This document shows, piece after piece, positions 25,317 to 34,324 of a stretch of 51,207 nt of DNA. The translations under genes were made by a program, and so were the position numbers. The notes beneath the pieces are model-generated. The model did no database searches and had not been told where the DNA came from. It saw only the letters and a program-made list of their open reading frames with translations. Within the stretch, counting starts at the first letter, position 1, and each line of letters begins with the position of its first letter. The stretch spans positions 1 through 51,207 of the forward strand of contig NZ_JAODBG010000021.1 in NCBI RefSeq assembly GCF_025463825.1, written 5' to 3'. Source of the DNA: Cryobacterium sp. GTDB taxonomy: Bacteria > Actinomycetota > Actinomycetes > Actinomycetales > Microbacteriaceae.

Positions 25317-25799
25317 ATGAGCAGCAGCGGACGCGGCAGTGCGGGTAAACCAGCGCAACTGGATGCGGTGTCGAAGAAGATCATCGAACAACTCCAGGTG
25401 GACGGCCGGCGCTCGTACGCCGAGATCGGCAAGGCCGTCGGCCTCTCCGAAGCCGCCGTGCGGCAGCGGGTGCAGAAGCTCACCGAGGCCGGGGTCATGC
25501 AGGTCGTCGCGGTGACCGACCCGATGCAGCTGGGTTTCTACCGGCAGGCGATGATCGGTATCCGGGCCTCCGGCGACACCCGGCTGCTGGCCGACGCCCT
25601 CGCTGCGATCCCCGCCGTCGACTACGTGGTGCTCACCGCGGGCTCCTTCGACATCCTTGCCGAGGTGGTCTGTGAGAACGATGACGAGCTGATCGAGCTG
25701 CTCAACGCGCAAATCCGCAATCTGGACGGAGTCTCCTCAACCGAGACCTTCGTCTATCTCAAGCTTCACAAACAGTTGTACAACTGGGGAACACGGTGA
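25317..25799 (+). CDS. Lrp/AsnC-family transcriptional regulator
   Basis: 160 aa from ATG 25317. N-terminal winged HTH: LDAVSKKIIEQLQVDGRRSY, then AEIGKAVGLSEAAVRQRVQK, about residues 15-62. The C-terminal RAM ligand-binding and oligomerisation domain contains YRQAMIGIRASGD and VLTAGSFDILAEVVCENDDE. Such regulators sense amino acids. Its stop overlaps the GTG of the aminotransferase (GTGA), so both come from one mRNA. Candidate operators flank the gene at 25244-25279 and 25773-25786. The open frame upstream of 25317 overlaps the operator and is not used. Confidence 0.92.
   Translation: MSSSGRGSAGKPAQLDAVSKKIIEQLQVDGRRSYAEIGKAVGLSEAAVRQRVQKLTEAGVMQVVAVTDPMQLGFYRQAMIGIRASGDTRLLADALAAIPAVDYVVLTAGSFDILAEVVCENDDELIELLNAQIRNLDGVSSTETFVYLKLHKQLYNWGTR
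25773..25786. promoter_or_regulatory. 14-bp perfect palindrome just before the aminotransferase start
   Basis: CAGTTGTACAACTG lies inside the last codons of lrp, 9 bp before the GTG of the aminotransferase. Its halves equal the inner parts of the inverted repeat upstream of lrp. It may be a second regulator site; as RNA it could also form a 5-bp hairpin next to the ribosome-binding region. Confidence 0.6.
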
Positions 25800-27229
25800 C
25801 CGAGATGACCACGACCGACCAGGCCACCGGCGCGCGCGTCTACACCGACGCCGAGAACGCCGATCTGCAGAAGAAGGCGAAGGACCATCTGTGGATGCAC
25901 TTCGCCCGGCAGTCCGTGATGGAATCCGGCCAGGGCGTGCCCATCATCACCAAGGGCCTCGGTCACCATATCTGGGACTCCACCGGGAAGCAGTACATCG
26001 ACGGCCTGAGCGGACTATTCGTGGTGAACGCCGGGCACGGGCGCACCCGTCTTGCCCAGGCGGCCGCGAAGCAGGCGGAGGAGCTCGCGTTCTTCCCGCT
26101 CTGGTCCTACGCCCACCCGAGCGCCATCGAGCTGGCCGACCGGCTGGCCGACCAGGCGCCGGGCGACCTCAACCGGGTCTTCTTCTCCACCGGCGGTGGC
26201 GAGGCCGTCGAGACCGCATTCAAACTCGCGAAGTATTACTGGAAGCTGCAGGGCCGACCCACCAAGCACAAGGTGATCTCCCGCTCCGTCGCGTACCACG
26301 GCACCACCCAGGGCGCCCTGGCCATCACGGGCATCCCGGCTCTCAAGGCGATGTTCGAGCCGGTGACCCCGGGCGGGTTCCGGGTGCCGAACACCAACTT
26401 CTACCGCGCAGACGAGATGGGCTCCGGCCACGGCGACGACGTGGAAGCGTTCGGCCTGTGGGCGGCCAACCGCATCGAGGAGATGATCCAGTTCGAGGGT
26501 CCGGAGACCGTGGCCGCTGTGTTCCTGGAGCCTGTGCAGAACTCCGGCGGCTGCTTCCCGCCGCCGCCGGGCTACTTCAAGCGGGTTCGGGAGATCTGCG
26601 ACCAGTACGACGTCCTCCTGGTGGCAGATGAGGTCATCACCGCGTTCGGCCGAATCGGCAACATGTTCGCGTCGACGACCTTCGGAATCGAACCCGACAT
26701 GATCACCTGCGCGAAGGGGATGACGAGCGGATACTCGCCGATCGGTGCCACGATTATCAGCGACCGCATCTACGAACCGTTCAAGCACGGTGACACCGCG
26801 TTCTATCACGGCTACACCTTCGGCGGCCATCCGGTGTCGGCCGCGGTGGCACTGGCCAATCTCGACATCTTCGAGGAGGAGAACCTCAACGAGAACGTGC
26901 GGGAGAACTCGCCGGTCTTCCGCGCCGAGCTCGAGAAGCTACTCGCGTTGCCGATCGTGGGCGACGTGCGCGGCGAGGGGTATTTCTTCGGCATCGAGTT
27001 GGTCAAGGACAAGAGCACCAAGGAGACCTTCACCGATGACGAGTCGGAGCGGCTCCTGCGCGGCTACCTGTCCGGGGCCCTTTTCGACGCGGGACTGTAC
27101 TGCCGGGCGGACGACCGCGGCGACCCGGTTGTGCAGCTTGCGCCGCCCCTGACCATCGGCCCAGCCGAGATCCGCGAGATCGGCGACATCCTGTATGGCG
27201 TCCTGTCGGAGGCGCCGAAGCACCTCTAG
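25796..27229 (+). CDS. Class III omega-aminotransferase (putrescine/beta-alanine:pyruvate type)
   Basis: 477 aa from GTG, overlapping the lrp stop. Motifs of class III transaminases are GLSGLFVVNAGHGR, FFSTGGGEAVETAFKLAKYY, AYHGTTQGAL, FLEPVQNSGG, VADEVITAFGRIG, and CAKGMTSGYSPIGATIIS with the PLP Lys. FYHGYTFGGHPVSAA and VRGEGYFFGIELV follow. It is closer to the beta-alanine/putrescine:pyruvate group than to the two GabT-like proteins at 8068 and 10074. With a pyruvate acceptor the product would be alanine, which the nearby alanine dehydrogenase could recycle. Substrate is inferred. It is probably controlled by the co-transcribed Lrp regulator. Confidence 0.88.
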   Translation: MTEMTTTDQATGARVYTDAENADLQKKAKDHLWMHFARQSVMESGQGVPIITKGLGHHIWDSTGKQYIDGLSGLFVVNAGHGRTRLAQAAAKQAEELAFFPLWSYAHPSAIELADRLADQAPGDLNRVFFSTGGGEAVETAFKLAKYYWKLQGRPTKHKVISRSVAYHGTTQGALAITGIPALKAMFEPVTPGGFRVPNTNFYRADEMGSGHGDDVEAFGLWAANRIEEMIQFEGPETVAAVFLEPVQNSGGCFPPPPGYFKRVREICDQYDVLLVADEVITAFGRIGNMFASTTFGIEPDMITCAKGMTSGYSPIGATIISDRIYEPFKHGDTAFYHGYTFGGHPVSAAVALANLDIFEEENLNENVRENSPVFRAELEKLLALPIVGDVRGEGYFFGIELVKDKSTKETFTDDESERLLRGYLSGALFDAGLYCRADDRGDPVVQLAPPLTIGPAEIREIGDILYGVLSEAPKHL

Positions 27230-27249
27230 GCGCGGGCTGGTGCCCGGCC

Positions 27250-27255
27250 TAGATT
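27250..27255 (+). promoter_or_regulatory. Candidate -10 box of the VOC gene
   Basis: TAGATT, then seven bases, then ATG 27263; leaderless layout, no ribosome-binding site. Confidence 0.45.
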
Positions 27256-27262
27256 CCTCACT

Positions 27263-27676
27263 ATGACAATCTCACTCCAGTACTGCAACGCCACTGTCGC
27301 CGACGTCGATGAAGCGCTGGCCTTCTATCGGGATGCGCTCGGCCTCGAGGTGATGAACGATGTTTCCTCCGGTAAGTACCGCTGGGTCACGCTCGGTAGC
27401 AACGCACAGCCCGGGCTGGGGATCGTTCTCTCCGAGCCGCATGCCGGCCGCTCGCCGGTCGACGGCGACGCGTTGCAGGAGTTGCTCTCCAAGGGCGTCC
27501 TGCCCATGCTCGTTTTCAGCTCCGACGACGTCGACGCGACCTTCGAGAATGTACGCGCGTCCGGCGCCGAGGTGCTCCAGGAACCGATGGATCAACCCTG
27601 GGGCCCGAGGGACTGTGCCTTCCGCGACCCGTCGGGCAACACGGTCCGCATCGCGCAGGCGCCGGCGGCCTCGTAA
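27263..27676 (+). CDS. VOC (glyoxalase/bleomycin-resistance) superfamily protein
   Basis: 137 aa. Two beta-alpha-beta-beta-beta modules of the vicinal oxygen chelate fold: the first with NATVADVDEALAFYRDALGL and VTLGSNAQPGLGIVLSEP, the second with MLVFSSDDVDATFENVRASG and DCAFRDPSGNTVRIAQ. Members bind a metal and act on small molecules or sequester antibiotics; the substrate here cannot be told. It stands 33 nt after the aminotransferase but has its own candidate -10 box. Its stop is 3 nt from the convergent DUF4192 gene. Confidence 0.85.
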   Translation: MTISLQYCNATVADVDEALAFYRDALGLEVMNDVSSGKYRWVTLGSNAQPGLGIVLSEPHAGRSPVDGDALQELLSKGVLPMLVFSSDDVDATFENVRASGAEVLQEPMDQPWGPRDCAFRDPSGNTVRIAQAPAAS

Positions 27677-27679
27677 CGG

Positions 27680-28909
27680 TCAGGGCACGACTGTGGCGTC
27701 GCCGGGTACGGCGAACGCCCAGTCCGGCAGGTGCCCGGTGCCGATCATCTGCAGCAGCAACAGCGCCATGCCGTAGTCGGCGTCGATGTCGAGCGCCGTG
27801 TCGATGTAGATACCCGCGACAGAACCCTGGCCGAGCGCCCAGCTCAGCCAGGCCAGCATGCAGAGCGGCGCCGGCCTCGCCGAGCGCGGCGCCATGGCGA
27901 CGAGCAGCTTGAGCAGCCCGATACCGCGGACGATGCGCTCCGGGTCCGGCCGGTCGCGGCTGTCGCCGAGCATCAGGTCACCGGTGGTCGGCGTCGATTG
28001 TTCGAACGCCCGGCCGGCGGCCATGTCCGCCGCGACGAGGTCGTCCATGCTCAGGCCGGTCTCACGCTGCCGCTGGGCGTAGTGCCGGTTCAGCGCGTGG
28101 CTGCGCCGGCCCTCCTCCTCCCCGAAGGCGAACTGCAGCATCATCTGGTCACGCGTTGCCGGTCCCTGCATGAGGAACAGGAGCGCGGCGACCTCATCGA
28201 TGCTGAGGTCCGCCGGGTCAAGGCTCAAGGCAGTCTCGGCGGTTCCGACCGGGTCCAGCATGTCGCCCACCATCTCGATCAGTTCGGGGATGGGACCCAT
28301 GTCCGGGCCGAGGCGTTGGTAGCGCGCCAACCGCCTGGCGCAGCGCTCCCGGGTGGCCAGGTCGACCTTGGGCAGGTCGGCCCCGGTGTGCACCCGGGCC
28401 AGGTCCCTGCGGGCATTGCCCGGAATCGAATCGTTCACCGGCGACTCGGCGATGTCGCTCAACGGGTGCCGAAGTCTTCGGCCGCGCTGGGCGCCGGGCT
28501 CGTCGGCCTCAAGGTAGGACGTCCAGCCGTCGGCGGCGACGCACAGGGCGTCGCGCACCAGGAAGCCGGACTGCTCCGCCCGGTGCCGGATCGCCGCCAG
28601 GAAGGCGCCGTGGGGCAGATCGGCAGCGACTCCGGCTCCCTCACCGATGTTCTCCTCCGTGTAGACGACCGGCACGAGGGCATCGACGCCGGGGATCTTG
28701 CACAGGGTGCCGAGCAGGGTGCCGGCGATGCGGCGCAACTGGTGGGCGTCGGCTTCGCCGGGGGGAAGGTTGAACCGCAGGGCACCGCAGGTGCGGTTAC
28801 CGCGAAACGCGACGAGCACCAGGCTGGTCTCGGGCAGGAAGCCCACCAATTGGGGCACGAGGGCGAGGAAATCCTGTGGGGTCGGGGTCTTCACGAGTGT
28901 CTTCTTCAT
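27680..28909 (-). CDS. DUF4192 domain-containing protein
   Basis: 409 aa. The opening TPQDFLALVPQLVGFLPETS followed by LVLVAF is diagnostic of DUF4192, a family of uncharacterised proteins widespread in actinobacteria. The C-terminal half holds APLCMLAWLSWALGQGSVAG, then YIDTALDIDADYGMALLLLQ, also typical. No enzyme motif or membrane helix is evident. A purine-rich GGGTGG lies a few bases before ATG 28909. Function unknown. Confidence 0.85.
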   Translation of the reverse strand: MKKTLVKTPTPQDFLALVPQLVGFLPETSLVLVAFRGNRTCGALRFNLPPGEADAHQLRRIAGTLLGTLCKIPGVDALVPVVYTEENIGEGAGVAADLPHGAFLAAIRHRAEQSGFLVRDALCVAADGWTSYLEADEPGAQRGRRLRHPLSDIAESPVNDSIPGNARRDLARVHTGADLPKVDLATRERCARRLARYQRLGPDMGPIPELIEMVGDMLDPVGTAETALSLDPADLSIDEVAALLFLMQGPATRDQMMLQFAFGEEEGRRSHALNRHYAQRQRETGLSMDDLVAADMAAGRAFEQSTPTTGDLMLGDSRDRPDPERIVRGIGLLKLLVAMAPRSARPAPLCMLAWLSWALGQGSVAGIYIDTALDIDADYGMALLLLQMIGTGHLPDWAFAVPGDATVVP

Positions 28910-29033
28910 GCGGCCACCCTGCGCCCGAACCTGCCGCGGGCGCGGAAGCGGACCACGACCTGTGCAGAGTGCGTGCCGTCGACGCCTGTGCAGGGACGGG
29001 GCGTTCCGGCCCGGCTGATAATCTCGGAACCAA

Positions 29034-29663
29034 ATGACTCAGATTAATAGAACAAATCCGGCGGCACCAGTGGCCGACCTGACAGCACCTTCCGCACCGC
29101 CCGTCACGGCCCATGGCGCCCTGGCCGATCCGGGAGCGCTCGGGTTGGGCGCCTTCGCGCTCACCACCTTCGTCCTCAGTATGTCGAACACCGGCATCGT
29201 CCCGTCCAACGCCGCGGTCCTCGGCCTCGCCCTGTTCTACGGCGGTGTCGCCCAGGTCATCGCCGGCATCTGGGAGTTGCACAACCGCAACACGTTCGGC
29301 GCGACCGCGTTCACCTCGTTCGGCGCGTTCTGGCTGTCCTTCTGGTACCTGGAAAGCACCGGTGGGAACATCGTGGCCGGCGCCCCCGGCATGGGTACCT
29401 TCCTGCTCGCCTGGGCGATCTTCACGGCGTACATGACCGTGGCCGCCAAGAAGACCAACGGGTCGATCTTCATAGTCTTCGTCGTACTGTCGATCACGTT
29501 CATCCTGCTGGCGCTCGGCGCCTTCACCGGGATCACCGCGATCCACCAGCTCGGCGGCTGGTTCGGCATCCTCACGGCACTGCTGGCCTGGTACGGCTCC
29601 TTCGCCGTGGTCTACAACGCCACCGCGGGACGCGCTGCCCTTCCCGTCTGGCCCGCCAAGTAA
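29034..29663 (+). CDS. Acetate/succinate uptake transporter (SatP/GPR1-FUN34-YaaH family)
   Basis: 209 aa with six predicted membrane helices. The family motif NP-A/G-PLGL appears as DPGALGLGAFALTTFVLSMS near residue 34. FYGGVAQVIAGIWELHNRNT and FGATAFTSFGAFWLSFWY are diagnostic. Members carry acetate or succinate with protons. The first 30 residues are hydrophilic and cytoplasmic. A TAATCT box lies nine bases before ATG. Divergent from DUF4192 and convergent with the ABC exporter. Confidence 0.9.
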   Translation: MTQINRTNPAAPVADLTAPSAPPVTAHGALADPGALGLGAFALTTFVLSMSNTGIVPSNAAVLGLALFYGGVAQVIAGIWELHNRNTFGATAFTSFGAFWLSFWYLESTGGNIVAGAPGMGTFLLAWAIFTAYMTVAAKKTNGSIFIVFVVLSITFILLALGAFTGITAIHQLGGWFGILTALLAWYGSFAVVYNATAGRAALPVWPAK

Positions 29664-29667
29664 CCGA

Positions 29668-31626
29668 TCACTCGATGGCCGCGGCGAACTGGGAATCGTA
29701 CAGAGCCCGGTAGGGGCCGTCGGCTTCGAGCAGCTCCTGGTGCGTGCCCTGCTCCACGATGTGGCCGGCCTCCATCACCAGAATGAGGTCGGCGTCGCGG
29801 ATGGTCGACAGGCGGTGCGCGATCACAAAACTGGTGCGGTCGGCACGCAGCGCGCTCATGGCGTGCTGCACCAGCACCTCGGTGCGGGTGTCCACCGAGC
29901 TGGTGGCCTCGTCCAGGATCAGCACGCTGGGCCGGGCGAGAAACGCCCGGGCTATGGTGAGCAGCTGCTTCTCCCCCGCGCTGACGTTGCCGCCCTCGTC
30001 GTCGAGCACGGTGTCGTACCCCTCCGGCAGCGAGTGCACGAACCGGTCGACGTAGGTGGCCTTGGCCGCCTCGAGGATCTGCTCCTCGGTGGCGTCCGGC
30101 CGGCCGTAGGCGATGTTGTCGCGGATGGTCCCGCCGAACAGCCAGGTGTCCTGCAGCACCATGCCCATCCGGCCGCGCAGGTCGTCCCGTCTCATCTGGG
30201 CGATGTCGACGCCATCCAGGGTGATCCGGCCGCTCTGAAGCTCGTGGAAGCGCATCATCAGGTTCACCAGGGTGGTCTTGCCTGCCCCGGTCGGGCCGAC
30301 GATGGCCACCGTCTGGCCCGGTTCGGCCACCAGGTTCAGGCCCTCGATGAGGGGCTTATCGGAGCTGTACCTGAAGGCCACCTCCTCGAACACGAGTCGG
30401 CCTCGGGTCTCTGCCGGCGTCTCGGCCGGGTCGGCGTCGGGAGTCTGCTCCTCGGCATCCAGCAGTTCGAAGACCCGCTCGGCGCTGGCCACCCCCGACT
30501 GCAGCAGGTTGGCCATCGAGCCGAGTTGGGCCAGCGGCTGGGTGAACTGCCGGGAGTACTGGATGAACGCCTGCACGTCGCCGAGCTGCATGGCCCCGGA
30601 GGCCACCTGCAGTCCGCCGACCACGGCGATGGCCACGTAGACGAGGTTGCCGATGAATGTCATCGCGGGCATGATCATGCCGCTGACGAACTGGGCGCCG
30701 AAGCTCGCCTGGAAGAGTTCGTCGTTCTTGTCGCTGAAGCGCTGTTCGACCTCTTTCTGCCGGCCGAAGACCTTGACCAGGGCGTGCCCGGAGAACGTCT
30801 CCTCGATCTGGCCGTTGAGTTCCCCGGTGTGCTTCCACTGCGCCACGAAGAGCTTTTGGGAGCGCTTGGCGATCAGCACCGTGGTGACCAGGGTCAGCGG
30901 CACCGTGACCAGGGCGATCAGGGCGAGGATGGGTGACAGGAGCAGCATCATCACGATGACGCCGATCACGGTGAGCAGCGACGTGACCACCTGGCTGAGC
31001 GACTGCTGCAGGCTCTGCGAGATGTTGTCGACGTCGTTGGTGACCCTGCTGAGCAGGTCCCCGCGCTTGACCGTGTCGAAGTAGGCCAACGGGAGCCGGT
31101 TGATCTTCGCCTCGATCTCCTCGCGCAGCCGGTACATGGTGCGCTGGACGACGGCGTTGAGCACCAGAGCCTGCAGCCAACTGAACACGGAGGCGAGGAT
31201 GTAGAGCGCGAGGACCCAGAACAGCACCGCTGACAGGGCGGCGAAATCGATGCCCAGCCCCGGGGTGAGCGTCATGGCGCTGAGCATGTCGGCCTGGGTG
31301 GTGTCGCCGGAGGCGCGGAGCCCCGCGATCACCTCGGCCTGGGTCACCCCGGCCGGCAGGGCCTTGCTCACGACGCCGGCGAAGATCAGGTTGGTGCCCT
31401 CGCCCAGGAGGCGCGGGCCGATCACCGAGAACGTGACGCTGATCACCGCGAGCAGGAGCACCAGCGCCAGCCAGACCCGTTCGGGGCGCAGCGTGCCGAC
31501 GAGCCGTTTCGCGCTCTGGGAGAAGTTCATCGCCTTTTCCGCCGGCATGTTGATTCCGCCGAAAGGTCCACCGCCGCGCGGCGGGCGGGCGGGAACCTTG
31601 ACGTCGTCGGTGTCGTCGTCGCTCAT
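29668..31626 (-). CDS. ABC exporter half-transporter, catalytically complete subunit
   Basis: 652 aa: a type I exporter membrane domain with six helices, preceded by an 80-residue Gly/Pro-rich N-terminal tail, then an ATPase domain. Walker A is GPTGAGKTT, the signature is NVSAGEKQLL (Glu replacing the second Gly-Gln pattern), Walker B VLILDEATSS with the catalytic Glu, and the switch His is in IAHRLSTI. Its ATG overlaps the stop of the partner gene (ATGA). It forms a heterodimer with the product of 31623-33356. Such pairs export drugs, lipids or peptides; cargo is unknown. Confidence 0.92.
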   Translation of the reverse strand: MSDDDTDDVKVPARPPRGGGPFGGINMPAEKAMNFSQSAKRLVGTLRPERVWLALVLLLAVISVTFSVIGPRLLGEGTNLIFAGVVSKALPAGVTQAEVIAGLRASGDTTQADMLSAMTLTPGLGIDFAALSAVLFWVLALYILASVFSWLQALVLNAVVQRTMYRLREEIEAKINRLPLAYFDTVKRGDLLSRVTNDVDNISQSLQQSLSQVVTSLLTVIGVIVMMLLLSPILALIALVTVPLTLVTTVLIAKRSQKLFVAQWKHTGELNGQIEETFSGHALVKVFGRQKEVEQRFSDKNDELFQASFGAQFVSGMIMPAMTFIGNLVYVAIAVVGGLQVASGAMQLGDVQAFIQYSRQFTQPLAQLGSMANLLQSGVASAERVFELLDAEEQTPDADPAETPAETRGRLVFEEVAFRYSSDKPLIEGLNLVAEPGQTVAIVGPTGAGKTTLVNLMMRFHELQSGRITLDGVDIAQMRRDDLRGRMGMVLQDTWLFGGTIRDNIAYGRPDATEEQILEAAKATYVDRFVHSLPEGYDTVLDDEGGNVSAGEKQLLTIARAFLARPSVLILDEATSSVDTRTEVLVQHAMSALRADRTSFVIAHRLSTIRDADLILVMEAGHIVEQGTHQELLEADGPYRALYDSQFAAAIE

Positions 31627-33356
31627 CGGGTCGCCTCCGCCGCCAGCTGGGATGCGGTGATTTCCTGGTAGGTCGACGATGTCGCCAGCAGCTGCTCGTG
31701 GGTGCCGTGCGCCACGATCCGGCCGTCCTCGAGAACGAGGATCTGGTCGGCGTCGATGATCGTGGACACCCGCTGGGCGACGATGATCATGGTCGCGTCG
31801 CCGACGTCCTCGGCAAGGGCTGCTCGTAGGCGGGCATCCGTGGTCAGGTCGAGCGCCGAGAACGAATCGTCGAAGATATACAGCTCCGGCCGTTTCACCA
31901 GCGCCCTGGCGATGGCGAGGCGCTGCCGCTGCCCACCGGAGACGTTGGTGCCGCCCTGCGAGATGGGGGCGTCCAGGCCGCCGTCCAGCCGTTCGACGAA
32001 GTCGCGGGCCTGCGCGGTTACCAGCGCCTGCCAGATCTCCGCCTCGGTGGCATCCGGCTTGCCGTAGAGCAGGTTGCTGCGTACGGTGCCGGAGAACAGG
32101 TAGGGCTTCTGCGGCACCAGTCCGATGTGGCCCCAGAGCAGGTCGGGGTTGAGTTCCCGCACATCGACGCCGCCGAAGAGCACGGTGCCGCTGGTGGCGT
32201 CGAACAGGCGGGGCAGCAGGTTCACGAGGGTGCTCTTGCCGGAGCCGGTGCTGCCGATGATGGCGGTCGTGCGGCCGGGCGTTGCGACGAAGCTGATGTC
32301 GCTCAGCACGGGCTGGTCGGCGCCGGGGTAGGCGAAGCCGACGCCCCGAAGCTCCAGTTCCCCGTGCCCGGTTGTCGCGTTCACCGGGTTCGCGGGCGGC
32401 ACCACACTGGAGGCGGTGTCGAGGACCTCGCCGATCCGGTCCGCGGACACCGTGGCCCGCGGGATCATCACGGCCATGAAGGTGGCCATCATCACGGCCA
32501 TCAGGATCTGCATGAGGTAGCTGAGGAACGCGATCAGGGTGCCCACCTGCATCGAAGCGTCTTCGATCCGGAACGCGCCGAACCAGATCACGGCGACGCT
32601 GGAAACGTTCAGGACCAGCATCACGACCGGGAACATCAGCGCCATCAGCCGCCCGGCCTGCAGCGCGGTGGTGGTGACGTCGGTGTTGGCCTGGCCGAAC
32701 CGTTGGGTTTCCAGGTCTTCGCGCACGAAGGCGCGGATGACACGGATGCCGGTGAGCTGCTCCCGCAGCACCCGGTTGACGGTGTCGATGCGCACCTGCA
32801 TCACCCGGAACAGCGGCACCATCCGCACGATGATGAGGCCGACGCCGACCAGGAGCACCGGCACGCTGACGGCGATCAGCCAGGACAGCCCGAGATCCTG
32901 GCGCATTGCCATGATCACGCCGCCGATGCTGAGGATGGGCGCGGAGACCAGCAGGGTGCAGGTGGCCAGCACCAGCATCTGCACCTGCTGCACGTCGTTG
33001 GTCGACCGGGTGATCAGCGATGGAGCCCCGAACCGGCTGACCTCCTGCTCGGAGAATTCACCGACGCGGGTGAAGACGGCGCCGCGCAGGTCGCGGCCGA
33101 GTGCCATGGCCGCCTTCGCGCCGAAGTAGACGGCGATGATGGCGCAGATGATCTGCCCGAGCGTGATCAGCAGCATGACCCCGCCGGTGCGGAGGATGTA
33201 GCCGGTGTCCCCGGTGGCCACGCCCTCGTCGATGATGTCGGCGTTCAGCGCCGGCAGGTACAGCGACGCGATCGACTGGGCCAGCTGGAAGACGACCACG
33301 GCGACCAGCAACCGCCAATGCGGTCGAAGGTAACGGACGAGTAGTTTCCAGAGCAT
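31623..33356 (-). CDS. ABC exporter half-transporter with degenerate catalytic site
   Basis: 577 aa: six-helix membrane domain, then an ATPase with Walker A GSTGSGKST, signature NVSGGQRQRL and Walker B LYIFDDSFSALD. The residue after the Walker B Asp is Asp instead of the catalytic Glu, and the switch-loop His is Gln (VAQRVSTI). One of the two ATP sites is therefore degenerate, as in the heterodimeric exporters TM287/288 and LmrCD. It overlaps both neighbours by the ATGA pattern, giving one operon: aldo/keto reductase, this subunit, complete subunit. Confidence 0.92.
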   Translation of the reverse strand: MLWKLLVRYLRPHWRLLVAVVVFQLAQSIASLYLPALNADIIDEGVATGDTGYILRTGGVMLLITLGQIICAIIAVYFGAKAAMALGRDLRGAVFTRVGEFSEQEVSRFGAPSLITRSTNDVQQVQMLVLATCTLLVSAPILSIGGVIMAMRQDLGLSWLIAVSVPVLLVGVGLIIVRMVPLFRVMQVRIDTVNRVLREQLTGIRVIRAFVREDLETQRFGQANTDVTTTALQAGRLMALMFPVVMLVLNVSSVAVIWFGAFRIEDASMQVGTLIAFLSYLMQILMAVMMATFMAVMIPRATVSADRIGEVLDTASSVVPPANPVNATTGHGELELRGVGFAYPGADQPVLSDISFVATPGRTTAIIGSTGSGKSTLVNLLPRLFDATSGTVLFGGVDVRELNPDLLWGHIGLVPQKPYLFSGTVRSNLLYGKPDATEAEIWQALVTAQARDFVERLDGGLDAPISQGGTNVSGGQRQRLAIARALVKRPELYIFDDSFSALDLTTDARLRAALAEDVGDATMIIVAQRVSTIIDADQILVLEDGRIVAHGTHEQLLATSSTYQEITASQLAAEATR

Positions 33357-34318
33357 CAGGCGAACAGGGCGGAGATGTATGCGACATCTTCGTCGGTGGG
33401 CCGCCAGGAGCTGGCCGCCTCGGCGTTCTGCACGATCTGTTCCGGTTTGGTGGCGCCGGCGATCACACTGGTCAGGCCCGGCTGAGCCAGTAGCCAGGCG
33501 AGGGTCGCGGCGAGCATGCTCACGCTCCGGTCGTCGCAGAACTGCTGGTACCGCTCGATGGTGTCCCAGGGGGCGTCGTCGAGCAGGTGCCGGCGCACCA
33601 TCATGATGCGGCTGTCGGCCGGGCCGCCGGCGCGCGTGAACTTGCCGGTGAACAGGCCGTTGTACAGCGGGAAGAACGGCAGGAAGCCCAGCCCGTACGC
33701 GTTCACGGCGGGGAGCACTTCCTCCTCGGCGTCACGCACCAGCAGGCTGTACTCGTTCTGCGCGGAAATGAACGCGGGATGCCCCGCCAACCGGGCCGTG
33801 AACTCGGCCTCGGCGATCTGCCAGCCGGCGAGGTTGGAGTGGCCGATATAGCGGATCTTGCCCTCGCGGATGAGATCGTCCAGGGCCGACAGGGTTTCCT
33901 GGATGGGAGTGTTCGGGTCTGGCCGGTGCAGCTGGTACAGGTCGATCCAGTCGGTTTGCAGGCGCTTCAGCGATGCCTCGACGGCCAGGCGGATGTAGCG
34001 GCGGGAGCCGCGCGCGTCCCAGTCCGGCCCGTTGGCCCCGGCCATGTCCATGCCGAACTTGGTGGCGAGCACGATCTTCTCCCGCTTGCCACGGAGGGCG
34101 TGCCCCATCAGTGTCTCGCTGAGTCCCCGTTCGGCGCCGTAGATGTCCGCGGTGTCGAACAGGGTGATTCCGGTGTCGATGGCCGCGTCCAACACCCGGG
34201 AGGTACCGGCCTGGTCTTCGGTGGTCGTGCCCGTGCGGCCGAAGTTGTTGCAGCCGAGCCCGATCGTCGAAACGACCAGTCCTGATTTGCCGAGAGCGCG
34301 ATAGTCGATCTGAGCCAT
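33356..34318 (-). CDS. Aldo/keto reductase
   Basis: 320 aa, (beta/alpha)8 NADPH-dependent oxidoreductase. The catalytic tetrad is seen as Asp in LFDTADIYG, Tyr in the same motif, Lys in IVLATKFGMD and His in LYQLHRPDPN. C-terminal NADPH-binding segment TSVIAGATKPEQIVQNAEA. It resembles the YajO/Tas-like actinobacterial group. First gene of an operon with the ABC exporter, with a 1-base overlap, so it might modify a compound that is then exported; that link is inferred. TAGTCT lies 6 nt before ATG. Confidence 0.9.
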   Translation of the reverse strand: MAQIDYRALGKSGLVVSTIGLGCNNFGRTGTTTEDQAGTSRVLDAAIDTGITLFDTADIYGAERGLSETLMGHALRGKREKIVLATKFGMDMAGANGPDWDARGSRRYIRLAVEASLKRLQTDWIDLYQLHRPDPNTPIQETLSALDDLIREGKIRYIGHSNLAGWQIAEAEFTARLAGHPAFISAQNEYSLLVRDAEEEVLPAVNAYGLGFLPFFPLYNGLFTGKFTRAGGPADSRIMMVRRHLLDDAPWDTIERYQQFCDDRSVSMLAATLAWLLAQPGLTSVIAGATKPEQIVQNAEAASSWRPTDEDVAYISALFA

Positions 34319-34324
34319 TCCACC

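Noticed and set aside
32127..33344. Plus-strand 405-codon open frame opposite the ABC exporter
   Set aside because: Antisense shadow rich in His, Asp and Gly with no recognisable domain.
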